Below are positions 26,253-34,781 of a stretch of 64,000 nucleotides of DNA, one piece after another. The stretch covers positions 143,768-207,767 of the forward strand of contig JAAYAX010000014.1 of the NCBI GenBank assembly GCA_012719175.1. The letters are read 5' to 3'. Source of the stretch: Methanomassiliicoccus sp. Its GTDB lineage: Archaea > Thermoplasmatota > Thermoplasmata > Methanomassiliicoccales > Methanomassiliicoccaceae. Within the stretch, counting starts at the first letter, position 1. Each line of letters begins with the position of its first letter. The notes under the pieces are model-generated. The model saw only the letters and a program-made list of their open reading frames with translations, made no database searches and had not been told where the DNA came from. The position numbers and the translations under genes are program-made.

Positions 26253-28031
26253 TCATGCCATCCTCGTGGCGTACCCGACATAGTAATCCTGCCCCTCGCT
26301 ATAAGATAGAGAACTTAGAGAGGTAAGGGACGGGAGAGAGTTGGCCTTGACCGTGGTATCGGAGATCGTGTAAAGGACATCGTTTATGTACAGGGAGCGG
26401 GTGACCGTAGCATCTTTGTGGGTTATCGCCCCCACTTGATCTATCCCGCTCTCGCCGATCTCCAGGACCAATCCTACAGACCAAGGCCGCTGGTAGGTCC
26501 AGTACTCTACCCCTCCGGTGCTGGTGTAGAAGGTCACGGGGATGACCAGGAACTTTCTGACGGGATCGTAGAGCACCGCCCGGTGGTCGTATTGCGCAGC
26601 TGAGTAGGAGCAGCCCTCGACCAGATAGGTATCCACCTCCACCAAGTGCCCGGGGTCGCTTACGTTGTACAGGGAGACTTTCGCCGAACCGTTCTCGAAG
26701 CCTATGCCTAATAGGCCGAATTCCACCATCTGCAGGTAGGTCGAAGCCCCCGGTACCTTCAGCTCACCAAGCACCATAGGGTCGTCATCTGCCAGGTCGA
26801 TAACGAATAGCGGGTCGACCTGCTTGAATGTCACCAGATAAAGTCGGTCGCCTAGGTAGCGGGAGGAATAGATGCTCTCTCCCGGAGCGATACCTTCGAG
26901 GGAGCCTATCTCCTTGAGGTCCATATCCAGGATGTGGACCTGATTGTCGGTCTCCCCGTCAGAGGTGGTGGTGGCCATGCGCAGCCTCCCGTCCCTCTCG
27001 TCCAGGGCGAACTGGTTGAGAGGCCCTCCCTCAACGGACCCCTGGGCGGCGAGGGTCATCCGGGTCCCGTCGACCGCGATCCGATAGACCGTGGTGGTGA
27101 GCGAGCCCTGTGCAGCAGTGAACAGGCTGGAGGAAGAACCCTCCCACCTTGGCATGGTGAGGTACAGGGAGGTGAGGGACATGTAGCACATCGAGGAGGG
27201 ACTTGCCAGGGCCGTGAGGTTAGCCCTGCTCCCGTCGCCAACGTCTAAGGCCAGAACATTCACAAAAGAGGACACAGATGGGCAAGCAGGATCATAACAG
27301 ACGGAGGTCGATGCCACGACCTCAGCGCCGCTATCGTTCAGGACCTGCGGTACGGCAATGCTATCTCCAGACCACACGCTCTGCTCAGTAAGAAGATATA
27401 CGACGCTGCCCACCATCCTGGAGGATATCTGGAGACCGGTGATGCCACCTGATAACACCTTGGTGGGGTTGGAGGGATCGCTCACATCGTAGATCTGGAT
27501 ACATGTTCGAGAGGAATAGTAGGTGTAAAACTGATGTGATGAGAGGATATCCACTCCCGGAGATGAGCTGCCTGAAGGGGCGGTCGAGTACTCATATACG
27601 GAATATATGACCACCAGGCGATCCTCGTAGAGGTAGAGGCCCTGAACGCTAACATTGGCGCCGCTTCCGATCTCGACCTTGGAGATGTTCGATAAGGAAG
27701 GCTGGGTGGCCATCAGATGCACCTTGTTCTGTTCTGCCACGAACAGTGTCCTCCCGTCGGTCTTGACCAGGTCGCTCTCATCGACACCATCGACCTGCAC
27801 GTTCGTCCGTGAATAGGAGCTAGATGCTGCCGTGTCCACCCCAATCATGGCTTCTTGCCGCCCCGAACCCTGCTCTTCGACGTGAGTGGTGATGAAATAC
27901 CGCATCTCTGCGTCCGTTGTGAAGTGGGCAAGCTCGCTGGGTCGGACCGGCTGGCTCGAATAGGAGACCGCGAGACCGGACAACAGGAAGGCCGTCACTA
28001 AGGCTATTGACAGCACAGGCAGGGGTTTCAT
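26253..28031 (-). CDS. secreted beta-propeller protein (C-terminal beta-propeller family, PF09826-like)
   Basis: 592 residues with a clear N-terminal signal segment (LPVLSIALVTAFLLSGLAVSY). After a polar linker comes the family signature SYSRTNVQVDGVDESDLVKTDGRTLFVAEQNKVHLM (about residues 70-105). Then come repeated blade-like units such as LSNISKVEIGSGANVSVQGLYLYEDRLVVIYS, CIQIYDVSDPSNPTKV, VYRIAVDGTRM and LFVIDLADDDPMVLGEL. This family is exported and cell-surface bound; substrate or role unknown. Promoter: GGGTTTAATAGG (28052-28063) lies about 25 bases before the ATG at 28031, implying a leaderless mRNA. Confidence 0.85.
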   Translation of the reverse strand: MKPLPVLSIALVTAFLLSGLAVSYSSQPVRPSELAHFTTDAEMRYFITTHVEEQGSGRQEAMIGVDTAASSSYSRTNVQVDGVDESDLVKTDGRTLFVAEQNKVHLMATQPSLSNISKVEIGSGANVSVQGLYLYEDRLVVIYSVYEYSTAPSGSSSPGVDILSSHQFYTYYSSRTCIQIYDVSDPSNPTKVLSGGITGLQISSRMVGSVVYLLTEQSVWSGDSIAVPQVLNDSGAEVVASTSVCYDPACPSVSSFVNVLALDVGDGSRANLTALASPSSMCYMSLTSLYLTMPRWEGSSSSLFTAAQGSLTTTVYRIAVDGTRMTLAAQGSVEGGPLNQFALDERDGRLRMATTTSDGETDNQVHILDMDLKEIGSLEGIAPGESIYSSRYLGDRLYLVTFKQVDPLFVIDLADDDPMVLGELKVPGASTYLQMVEFGLLGIGFENGSAKVSLYNVSDPGHLVEVDTYLVEGCSYSAAQYDHRAVLYDPVRKFLVIPVTFYTSTGGVEYWTYQRPWSVGLVLEIGESGIDQVGAITHKDATVTRSLYINDVLYTISDTTVKANSLPSLTSLSSLSYSEGQDYYVGYATRMA

Positions 28032-28051
28032 CGCCGTGAAATTCCCCGGCC

Positions 28052-28063
28052 TCCTATTAAACC
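28052..28063 (-). promoter_or_regulatory. TATA box of the beta-propeller / HTH operon
   Basis: Reverse-strand GGGTTTAATAGG centred about 26 bases before the ATG at 28031, fitting leaderless initiation. Confidence 0.5.
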
Positions 28064-28176
28064 CTCTTTTCTCGTTGACTAATTCGTCAACGAAGACCCC
28101 TCTCTATTTTGCTCTTGCAATACATGACAGATGATAGGCCAGAACTATGTCGCCTTATAATTTGAACAGACAATAA

Positions 28177-28184
28177 TTATAAAA
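28177..28184 (+). promoter_or_regulatory. TATA box of the surface protein gene at 28211
   Basis: The run ttataaaa sits 27-34 bases before the GTG at 28211; no Shine-Dalgarno site is present, so the transcript is probably leaderless. Confidence 0.6.
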
Positions 28185-28210
28185 ACCTGAGGTTCAAATA
28201 GGATTTCCCC

Positions 28211-29866
28211 GTGCGGCAGAGAATCAAAAAACTACTTACGTTGATGGTGTGCCTCAGCATGTCGGTCCCCATCTTGGGGATCCTCCCGACCTCGGTGGGG
28301 GCTGCCGAGACCCAGGTCATTCTCTCCGATGATTTCGAGGGACGGTTTCCCGGGGAGTGGTCGCGAGGCGACCGCAACGAAGCTTCAGACCAGGACTACT
28401 GGGGCACCACTCGATACACCTCCGTGTCCTCATCCCAATCCGTGTACTGTGCGGCCATAGGCGAGAACTCCCAGTACGATGGGGCCTCCAATGTCGACAT
28501 CAAGGGTATAGGCGACCCCTTCTGGGCCTCCCCCTCCGACTATACTCTGAACTACGATACCAACATGGACTCCTATATGGCACGAGAGTTGGAAGCGGAT
28601 GAAGGCTTAACATCAATGACACTGAGTTTCAGCTACTGGGCCATGACCGGAAGCTCCCAGACAAGCCTAGGTGATGATTATCTGTGGGTATCAGCGACGA
28701 CCTCCATCGACCGCAGCCCAGACCTGACCGCCTTCAATGAGGTATGGAGGCAGACCGCATCCGATTCTTCAGGATGGAGATCGGTGACCGTCGAGCTGCC
28801 CCAAGGCACCACATGGATAAGCATAAATTTCCGCTCCGGCCCCGTGACCCCCGAGGGAGGTCCATACATCGGAGCGTACGTGGACGACGTCCAGGTGGAG
28901 GCCGAGGAGATGTCGGAGGTCTTCTCTCACATAACTGATCTCCCGGCATCCACCAACCAGACCTCCTTCTCCTTCTCCGTCGTCGTGGAAGGTGATGTGG
29001 ACCAGTGGACGAAAGTTGAAATATATTACCGGATCAACGGGATCGGCGATTTTAAACAATACACCACCGCCTCCAATCCCATGGGCCGGTGGGAGGTGGG
29101 GACCATCACGTTCCATACGATGGGCAACGGTCAATACGAGCTGTTCTCCCGAGCGTACAATGGCCTGTGGAGCAGAGAGCCGATAAAGTCCTCTGCCGAT
29201 GCCACCATAATCGTCGATACCGTCCCCCCGGCCGCTACCCATGCGATATCAGGCACATTGTCCAGTGGCGGCTGGTACTCCTCCGCGGTAAGAGTGTTCA
29301 TAAACGCCACCGACGACAGAAGCGGGATCCTGTCCATCAGCTACCGCTGGGATGGTGGCCAGTGGGCCCAGTACCGTGGGCCAGTGACCATGGAGGAGGA
29401 TGGTGACCATGTCCTGCAGTACTATGCCACCGACTATGCCGGGAACTCGCAAGCGGTGCGCACCGTCTCCAACATCCGGCTCGACCGCCTGGGACCCACG
29501 GTGACCTTCGAGGCCACCCAAGGGTGCAACTTCCCCCATGGAGATATCACCATAGGCTTCGATCTCTCAGACCTGGCCTCGGGCATCAGTAATATTGGAT
29601 ACAGCGTTGACGGGGGTATGGTCATATCCCTGCCGGGGTCCGTTCGCCAGATCACCTTGACGGGGCTAGGCGTGGGCTCTCACAGCATCGTGCTGACGGC
29701 GCGGGACGGGGTCGGCAATCCCTCCCAGACCCTGCTGCAGTTCACCGTGGGAGATGCGGCGGAGGACGATCCCGTGGTGGGAACGGCGCTGACAGTGGCT
29801 ATGCTGGCAGTGATCGCCTTCCCCTTGGCGGGGGCTGCCATAATGCTCTCCCGACGCAAGAGCTAA
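28211..29866 (+). CDS. surface-anchored Ig-like repeat protein
   Basis: 551 residues from the GTG at 28211. Signal peptide: basic start, then LLTLMVCLSMSVPILGILPTSVGA. An N-terminal jelly-roll-like region (DYWGTTRYTS, YDTNMDSYMARELE, VDDVQVEAEE; about residues 40-230) is followed by Ig-like units marked by VEIYYRINGIGDFKQYTT, IIVDTVPPAATHAI, ISYRWDGGQWAQY, LQYYATDYAGNSQ and IGYSVDGGMVI. It ends with a membrane anchor (ALTVAMLAVIAFPLAGAAIML) and a short basic tail (SRRKS). It is paralogous to the truncated gene at 62638. The role is probably envelope structure or adhesion. Confidence 0.85.
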   Translation: MRQRIKKLLTLMVCLSMSVPILGILPTSVGAAETQVILSDDFEGRFPGEWSRGDRNEASDQDYWGTTRYTSVSSSQSVYCAAIGENSQYDGASNVDIKGIGDPFWASPSDYTLNYDTNMDSYMARELEADEGLTSMTLSFSYWAMTGSSQTSLGDDYLWVSATTSIDRSPDLTAFNEVWRQTASDSSGWRSVTVELPQGTTWISINFRSGPVTPEGGPYIGAYVDDVQVEAEEMSEVFSHITDLPASTNQTSFSFSVVVEGDVDQWTKVEIYYRINGIGDFKQYTTASNPMGRWEVGTITFHTMGNGQYELFSRAYNGLWSREPIKSSADATIIVDTVPPAATHAISGTLSSGGWYSSAVRVFINATDDRSGILSISYRWDGGQWAQYRGPVTMEEDGDHVLQYYATDYAGNSQAVRTVSNIRLDRLGPTVTFEATQGCNFPHGDITIGFDLSDLASGISNIGYSVDGGMVISLPGSVRQITLTGLGVGSHSIVLTARDGVGNPSQTLLQFTVGDAAEDDPVVGTALTVAMLAVIAFPLAGAAIMLSRRKS

Positions 29867-29869
29867 GGT

Positions 29870-30490
29870 TCAGGGCCTCCGGCTAACGTAGGTGTCCCCT
29901 TTAAGAAGGAACCGCCATGGCCAGAGTGCCGCTTCCTTGGCGTACTCGACACCGATCCTTCTAGAGGTGACCACCTCGGCCTTCTCACCGCCCGCGGTGA
30001 AACGCAGATCACCCTTGACCATGTCCGCGCCGTTGTCCTCCCTCGTAAGTCCGTAGGCTATGCATAGTTTCGAGGGACCGGAACAGAGCTTCCTGCGTTC
30101 CGCCTCGTCAATGACGGGGATACCTCTCCGGGAGGCCATGATGTCCACCCCCTTAGATGGGCGCACCGCCCTCAGGAGGACGGCCTCCGGGGTACCCGGG
30201 GGACCGCAAACGACATTGAGGCAGTGGTACATCCCGTAAATGGGGTAGATATATGCGTGGGCGGGCGGGCCCCACATGACCTCGTTCCTGGCGGTCCTGC
30301 GTCCTCTGAACGTGTGTGCGGCAGGATCCTCCACTCCGCAGTATGCCTCGGTCTCCACTATCACCCCTGACACTGTACCTTCGGTCGACCTGCGGACCAG
30401 GTTCATGCCTATGAGGTCCCTGGCCACGTCCAGCGCGGATCGGGCGAAGAACTTCGGGGAGACCTTTCCATTCACGTCCCTAGGATGCAC
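29870..30490 (-). CDS. 3-methyladenine DNA glycosylase (Aag/MPG family)
   Basis: Base-excision repair enzyme removing alkylated purines and hypoxanthine. The 206-residue protein has the MPG core: FFARSALDVARDLIGMNLVRR, IVETEAYCGVEDPAAHTFRGRRTARNEVMWGPPAHAYIYPIYGMYHCLNVVC (catalytic Glu in ETEAY and DNA-intercalating Tyr region) and EAVLLRAVRP. It starts with GTG at 30490 and converges on the surface protein gene with only three bases between stops. Confidence 0.92.
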   Translation of the reverse strand: MHPRDVNGKVSPKFFARSALDVARDLIGMNLVRRSTEGTVSGVIVETEAYCGVEDPAAHTFRGRRTARNEVMWGPPAHAYIYPIYGMYHCLNVVCGPPGTPEAVLLRAVRPSKGVDIMASRRGIPVIDEAERRKLCSGPSKLCIAYGLTREDNGADMVKGDLRFTAGGEKAEVVTSRRIGVEYAKEAALWPWRFLLKGDTYVSRRP

Positions 30491-30660
30491 GAAGGTGCTC
30501 TTGGACCTTTCTTAAACAAGCCCAGGCCTTTGCTGGTATCGGTACCGATAATAGGACTCACCCCTGAAAGCTTAATAAATGGATGGCGAATCCCTGCGAC
30601 GCCCAGCATGGATCGGTAAACTGGCTGGACTTTCAGCCTCTTAACATCCAAGGTAAGAAA

Positions 30661-31260
30661 ATGATGGACCTTCTTTTAACGATACTGCTGTACGCCTTCC
30701 TAGGCGGCGCGATAAAGTATATCGATCAAGCCTATGACGAAAGTTCCTACTCCCTGCGGTCAGCGGGAACCCTGGCGGTGATGGCCGGGGTCTCCATGGG
30801 CTACCTAATGGCCCGGGACAGCCCGTTCTCCACCGCGTTCTTCGCGGCCATGCTGATATCCCTGGTCCTGGCGCGAAAGATAGACAACCAGGCGTTCGCC
30901 CTCGGGACCGCTCTGGCCGTGGCCTCGCTGCTGGCATTCTACCCTAGCAGTACTGTTAGCTGGACCTTGGTCCCGCTGGCGCTCTTCCTGGTGGCCGGTT
31001 TCGTCGACGAGGTCGCCGATGGGCTGGTGGACAAGTACCGCATTGAGGGCTTCCTGCAGCTGTTCATGAACTACCGTCCGTTCAGCGACTTCGCCCTCTT
31101 CGGTATGATGCTGGCAGGGATGTTCCCATGGGCGTACCTATTGCCGTACTTTGGTTTCACCTTATCCTACATGTTCGTGGAAAGGTGCTCCGAGAAGGAA
31201 CATTCCTTCACCGATGGGGTCTCCTGGATAAAGCACAGGGTGTTGAGGCGGGCCAACTAG
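30661..31260 (+). CDS. polytopic membrane protein of unknown function
   Basis: About 199 residues with six or so hydrophobic segments (LLLTILLYAFLGGAIKYI, LAVMAGVSMGYLMA, TAFFAAMLISLVLA, ALGTALAVASLLAFY, LVPLALFLVAGFVDEVADGL, FALFGMMLAGMFPWAYLLPYFGFTLSYMF). Acidic residues inside membrane segments (IDQAYDES, FVDEVADG) suggest an enzyme or transporter site, but I recognise no family. I chose the ATG at 30661 with AAGGT upstream; the longer frame from 30583 begins with a polar stretch. The stop TAG shares a CTAG palindrome with the convergent DUF3795 gene. Confidence 0.7.
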   Translation: MMDLLLTILLYAFLGGAIKYIDQAYDESSYSLRSAGTLAVMAGVSMGYLMARDSPFSTAFFAAMLISLVLARKIDNQAFALGTALAVASLLAFYPSSTVSWTLVPLALFLVAGFVDEVADGLVDKYRIEGFLQLFMNYRPFSDFALFGMMLAGMFPWAYLLPYFGFTLSYMFVERCSEKEHSFTDGVSWIKHRVLRRAN

Positions 31261-31493
31261 TCCTTTCCGCTGATGTACTGGCAGTAACCATAGGAGATGG
31301 GGCCCTTCCGGGTGGTCTCACAGGGGAAGTCCTGGCACCGGAAGCATAGGTCCACTCCCCTGCGGGATGCACAGGTGCAGATCTCACAGAAGGGGTTCTC
31401 CCTCGGGACGCATCCTTCTTGGCCGTTGGGACACTTCCCCGCCGTCCGCCGGGGACAGGCCTCGCAACCCACTCCACATACGCCTATTATCAT
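31257..31493 (-). CDS. DUF3795-like cysteine-rich protein
   Basis: 78 residues with twelve cysteines: GVCGVGCEACPRRTAGKCPNG, then NPFCEICTCASRR and CFRCQDFPCE. This matches the DUF3795 family, probably a metal- or cluster-binding protein of unknown role. It is the last gene of a three-gene operon with two flavodoxin-like proteins; its ATG overlaps the preceding stop (ATGA). The redox company suggests an electron-transfer or reductase-linked job. Confidence 0.85.
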   Translation of the reverse strand: MIIGVCGVGCEACPRRTAGKCPNGQEGCVPRENPFCEICTCASRRGVDLCFRCQDFPCETTRKGPISYGYCQYISGKD

Positions 31494-32155
31494 CTACTCT
31501 CCTCCTCCATATATGGTCTGTCCCGGATGCGGTCCAAGACGTTATTCTTACGTGCCGCACGGTCCCATGCCCGATTCGCCCTGGTATTGTGGAGGAACGG
31601 AGGGACGATGTTACGACCCAATAGATCTATGGCCTCCTGCGGGACGGCCTTGCCTTCGGCCAGAGCCAACACCGCCTGGTCGAGGGCTTTTCTCACATTC
31701 CTGGCCACACCTCCTGCCTCCTCCAGACCGTGACCTGCAAGGACGTTGCCTCCTCCCAGCGACAGCCCGCCCCTCCACTCCCATCCTATATCTCGTGCGA
31801 ACAGACGGCAGATCGACAGCGAGGGACTGTTGTTCCCCGATCTGACATAGCCGCAGTTCTCTATGGCTAGGAGGTCACCCCCCTTCCTGATGCGGCTGTG
31901 CATGGTCTCCATAGCCCTGATCACAGCCGCGGGCGGGGAATCAAAGTATGTGGGGAAGGAGAGGATCATGAGGTCCGACCGTTCCGCTAAGGCCAGCAGA
32001 TCGGTTAGCCCTTCTGATGTGGTAACGGCCCTGCACATGTCCAATTCTTCCACCGCCCATCCCCTGCTCCGAAGGCCCTCGAGCGCGTACGATCCCATGG
32101 CACGGGACGTGGACCTGCTCCCCCTGGGGCTTCCGTTCAACAACGCCGCCCTCAT
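31490..32155 (-). CDS. flavodoxin-like NAD(P)H-dependent FMN reductase family protein
   Basis: 221 residues. The FMN phosphate-binding loop is MRAALLNGSPRGSRSTSRAM at the N-terminus; DLMILSFPTYFDSPPAAVIRAME marks the second flavin contact, and GGLSLGGGNVLAGHGLEEAGGVA the third. The C-terminal 60 residues (LLGRNIVPPFLHNTRANRAWDRAARKN) are an extra basic helical tail. Overlaps of four bases with both neighbours show tight coupling. Acceptor unknown. Confidence 0.82.
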   Translation of the reverse strand: MRAALLNGSPRGSRSTSRAMGSYALEGLRSRGWAVEELDMCRAVTTSEGLTDLLALAERSDLMILSFPTYFDSPPAAVIRAMETMHSRIRKGGDLLAIENCGYVRSGNNSPSLSICRLFARDIGWEWRGGLSLGGGNVLAGHGLEEAGGVARNVRKALDQAVLALAEGKAVPQEAIDLLGRNIVPPFLHNTRANRAWDRAARKNNVLDRIRDRPYMEEESR

Positions 32156-32706
32156 GGTGTGATACCCGCCTCCAGGAAGGCCTCCCTGACCGCCACGGAG
32201 GCCATCTCCGGACGCTCGTTGGAGAACACCAGGGCCGTGGCCCAGGCGGTCGCACGGAAGTTCAGCGCGTTCATCTTAGAGAGCTCGCGATAGGTGGTCT
32301 GGGCCTCGTGATCGCGCTGGGGCAGAAGTCCCACAAACACCATCCGCCGGGCCAAGTCATAGCGGCGGGGATGCCTAGTATCTCGGCCACATCTCTCCAG
32401 GTACGGAAGCATGCAGCCGAGCAAGCGGTCCAAGGCCTTCTTCAGCTGGGAGGAGTGCCCTCCAAAGGTCACCGGGGTCAACAGAACTATCACTTGAGAG
32501 TTGACGAAGGAGCGCATGACCTCATTGGCATCATCGTCTATGATGCACTGTCCGGGTGTCCGCACCCAGCAGTCGAAGCATCCCCGGCACTGCCCTATTC
32601 GCTTTTCCTTCAATCTAACGGTCTCCACCTGAAGGCCGATCTCCTGGAGGTGCGACTTGGAAGCATCAACGGCAGGCCTCATCTCATCACTAATGGAACC
32701 GTCCAA
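32152..32706 (-). CDS. flavodoxin-like iron-sulfur flavoprotein, N-terminus uncertain
   Basis: NADPH-dependent FMN reductase-like fold with the Cys motif QCRGCFDCWVRTPGQCIIDDD (about residues 40-60) seen in iron-sulfur flavoproteins and multimeric flavodoxins, then VIVLLTPVTFGGHSSQLKKALDRLL. The TTG at 32706 begins at LDGSISDEM, so the first beta strand would be cut. In frame upstream the sequence encodes VRALLLDGS, exactly what the family needs, but I find no start codon; an ATG two frames off at 32735-32743 suggests a small indel. It is the first gene of the operon. Confidence 0.7.
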   Translation of the reverse strand: MDGSISDEMRPAVDASKSHLQEIGLQVETVRLKEKRIGQCRGCFDCWVRTPGQCIIDDDANEVMRSFVNSQVIVLLTPVTFGGHSSQLKKALDRLLGCMLPYLERCGRDTRHPRRYDLARRMVFVGLLPQRDHEAQTTYRELSKMNALNFRATAWATALVFSNERPEMASVAVREAFLEAGITP

Positions 32707-32828
32707 CAGGAGCGCGCGAACCCAAAACCCTCCATCCCCTTCATGCCAGGGAGAGGATAAAGTAGATTCCCTGTGACTTGACGCGACTCGATGCTAAAAT
32801 TTAAGAATAGTTCGATGATGGTGGGACG

Positions 32829-33143
32829 ATGTCGTTCTCCAACAGAGGGGTGTCCAACTCCGCCCTCAAGCGGGTATATAACGTATGGCGCATGGCCGCC
32901 CTGTTCCTGAACTTCGGGGGTTTGCTCTCCTTCCTGCTGGCCCTCGAGATGACAGACATTACTAAGCCGCTGATGGTCCTTTCCGTCGTCCTACTGTGGT
33001 TGGCGGTGGTGGTATCCCGCAAGTATGTTAAGATGGAGCAAGGGAAGACCTTCGAGCCGGTGGCCAAGTACTCTTACTATATCAGCCTGTTCCTGGCCCT
33101 GGTCATATCCGTCCTTGCGGCCATCACCATCATCCGTTGGTAG
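32829..33143 (+). CDS. small three-helix membrane protein
   Basis: 104 residues, unrecognised. Membrane segments: MAALFLNFGGLLSFLLALEM, PLMVLSVVLLWLAVVVSR and YSYYISLFLALVISVLAAITII. A short basic N-terminus precedes them. TATA-like aaatttaag at about 32797-32805 and GGTGGG before the ATG support the start. The stop is TAG. Confidence 0.7.
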   Translation: MSFSNRGVSNSALKRVYNVWRMAALFLNFGGLLSFLLALEMTDITKPLMVLSVVLLWLAVVVSRKYVKMEQGKTFEPVAKYSYYISLFLALVISVLAAITIIRW

Positions 33144-33273
33144 AGCGGGGAGATGCAAGGGGTCCTATAGCATAGCATAGGGACTGGTGATGACATCCTG
33201 CCTCGTCCGTTCAACGACATCGGATGTTCGTTGAGGAGGATAAGAGGATCAACTTTGACCGTGGAGGTGGCAC

Positions 33274-34065
33274 ATGCCGGAACTACCTGAGGTGGAGACG
33301 TTCAGACGTTACATCGATCGCACCTCGATGTGTCGCCTCATAGCGAAGATCGAAGTGAAGCATCCCCTCATCATCCGCCCTTTACAGGCCGAAGAGGTGA
33401 TCACCGCGGGGGAAGGGTCGGCGTTCCTATCTTCCTACAGGCATGGAAAGAACCTGTTCCTGGAGCTGAGCCGAGGGGGGTGGCTGACGTGGCACTTCGG
33501 CATGACCGGGGAGCCGGTGTTCTTTAAGAGAATGAACGATGAGCCCCGCTACGACCGTCTCCTCTTCACCTTTGAGAACGGTTACCTCGCGTTCAGCGAC
33601 CCTCGGATGCTGGGAAGGATAGGGTTGACCTCCTCGCCAGATGAGTATGTAAGGAAGAAAGGTCTGGGGCCAGATGTCCTAATGCTGACCAGGAAAGATT
33701 TCGTCAAAATATTGGAACGCTCCAAAGGGGCTGCCAAGAATGTGCTCATGGACCAGCATAAGATGGCGGGAGTGGGCAACCTATACTCCGACGAGGCGCT
33801 GTTCCAGTCAGGGATCGATCCTCGAGCCCCGGTACAGTTCCTGGAAAGAGCCGATATGGAGCGTCTCTATCATAATGTGCGCAAGGTGCTACGCCGCTCC
33901 ATCGAGCGCAAAGGTGACCTCTCAAAGTTGCCTCGAACATACCTTCTGCGGCACCGCTTCCGCGGAGGGTTGTGCCCGAACTGTGGCGGCGATCTGCTCT
34001 CCATGACTCTCGGCGGCAGAACCTCCTTTTACTGTCCACGCTGCCAGCGGGAGGACGGGGATTGA
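33274..34065 (+). CDS. Fpg/Nei-family DNA glycosylase
   Basis: Bifunctional glycosylase/lyase for oxidised bases. The mature N-terminus PELPEVETF supplies the catalytic Pro2 and Glu3; Lys59 in SYRHGKNLFLEL is the conserved hairpin lysine. The H2TH domain has AGVGNLYSDEALFQSGIDP. A C-terminal zinc finger (CPNCGG then YCPRCQ) closes the 263-residue protein. The choice between Fpg and Nei substrates cannot be made. Its TGA stop overlaps the TTG start of the next gene. Confidence 0.92.
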   Translation: MPELPEVETFRRYIDRTSMCRLIAKIEVKHPLIIRPLQAEEVITAGEGSAFLSSYRHGKNLFLELSRGGWLTWHFGMTGEPVFFKRMNDEPRYDRLLFTFENGYLAFSDPRMLGRIGLTSSPDEYVRKKGLGPDVLMLTRKDFVKILERSKGAAKNVLMDQHKMAGVGNLYSDEALFQSGIDPRAPVQFLERADMERLYHNVRKVLRRSIERKGDLSKLPRTYLLRHRFRGGLCPNCGGDLLSMTLGGRTSFYCPRCQREDGD

Positions 34066-34757
34066 GGGTGGAGATCCTGGGAACAAGGGCGCACGTCGAT
34101 GTCAGCGCCCCCGGTCACGCCCTTCATTCTGGGATACTTATTGACGATGTTCTTTTCGACCTCGGCGAGCGGGAGTACCTGGAGAGGCGGCCAAAGGCCA
34201 TCTTCATCACCCATTTTCATGAGGACCACGCCTTCTTCGTCAACGAGGATGTGGACCTCTGCGTCCCTATCTATGGCCCCCAAGCATGGTCCGGTCTCCC
34301 CATCAGGGTGATGAGGGGGCCAGTCGATGTCAACGGTATGACGGTATCGCCCATACCTACTAACCACAGCGCAGGGCTGCGCTCGTGCGCTTACCTTGCG
34401 GAGAAGGACCTAGGGCGGGTGCTGTACACAGGGGACCTGTACTCTTTCCCTGAACGATACCGGGACCGCATCCCCGATGTCGACCTGGCCATCATTGAGG
34501 GCAGCTTTATCCGGAGGGGCGGCCTGGTCAGAAGGGACCCGATCACCGGCCGCAGCCACGGACACGCCGGCATACCTGATCTGGTGGATCTCCTGGCCCC
34601 ATTATCGAGGAGGATCGTCGTCACCCACCTAGGCAGCTGGTTCTACAACGATATTCCTGCATCCATCCAGCAGATAGAACGGCTGGGCGGGGAGGTCAGG
34701 GTGACGGTGGCAGAGGACGGGATGACCCTGGATGTAACCGTTGACCATGACATCTGA
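34062..34757 (+). CDS. MBL-fold metallo-hydrolase
   Basis: Metallo-beta-lactamase-fold hydrolase of about 231 residues. Metal ligands: THFHEDH (HxHxDH) at about residues 45-51, TNHSAG, YTGDLY and VVTHLG. Overall it resembles the small archaeal MBL phosphodiesterase-like proteins; substrate unknown. I chose the TTG at 34062, which overlaps the nei stop and has GGGAGG about eight bases upstream; the GTG at 34068 is equally possible. Co-translation with the glycosylase hints at a nucleic-acid role. Confidence 0.8.
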   Translation: MRVEILGTRAHVDVSAPGHALHSGILIDDVLFDLGEREYLERRPKAIFITHFHEDHAFFVNEDVDLCVPIYGPQAWSGLPIRVMRGPVDVNGMTVSPIPTNHSAGLRSCAYLAEKDLGRVLYTGDLYSFPERYRDRIPDVDLAIIEGSFIRRGGLVRRDPITGRSHGHAGIPDLVDLLAPLSRRIVVTHLGSWFYNDIPASIQQIERLGGEVRVTVAEDGMTLDVTVDHDI

Positions 34758-34781
34758 GAACCTCTTGATTTTTTACTTTGA

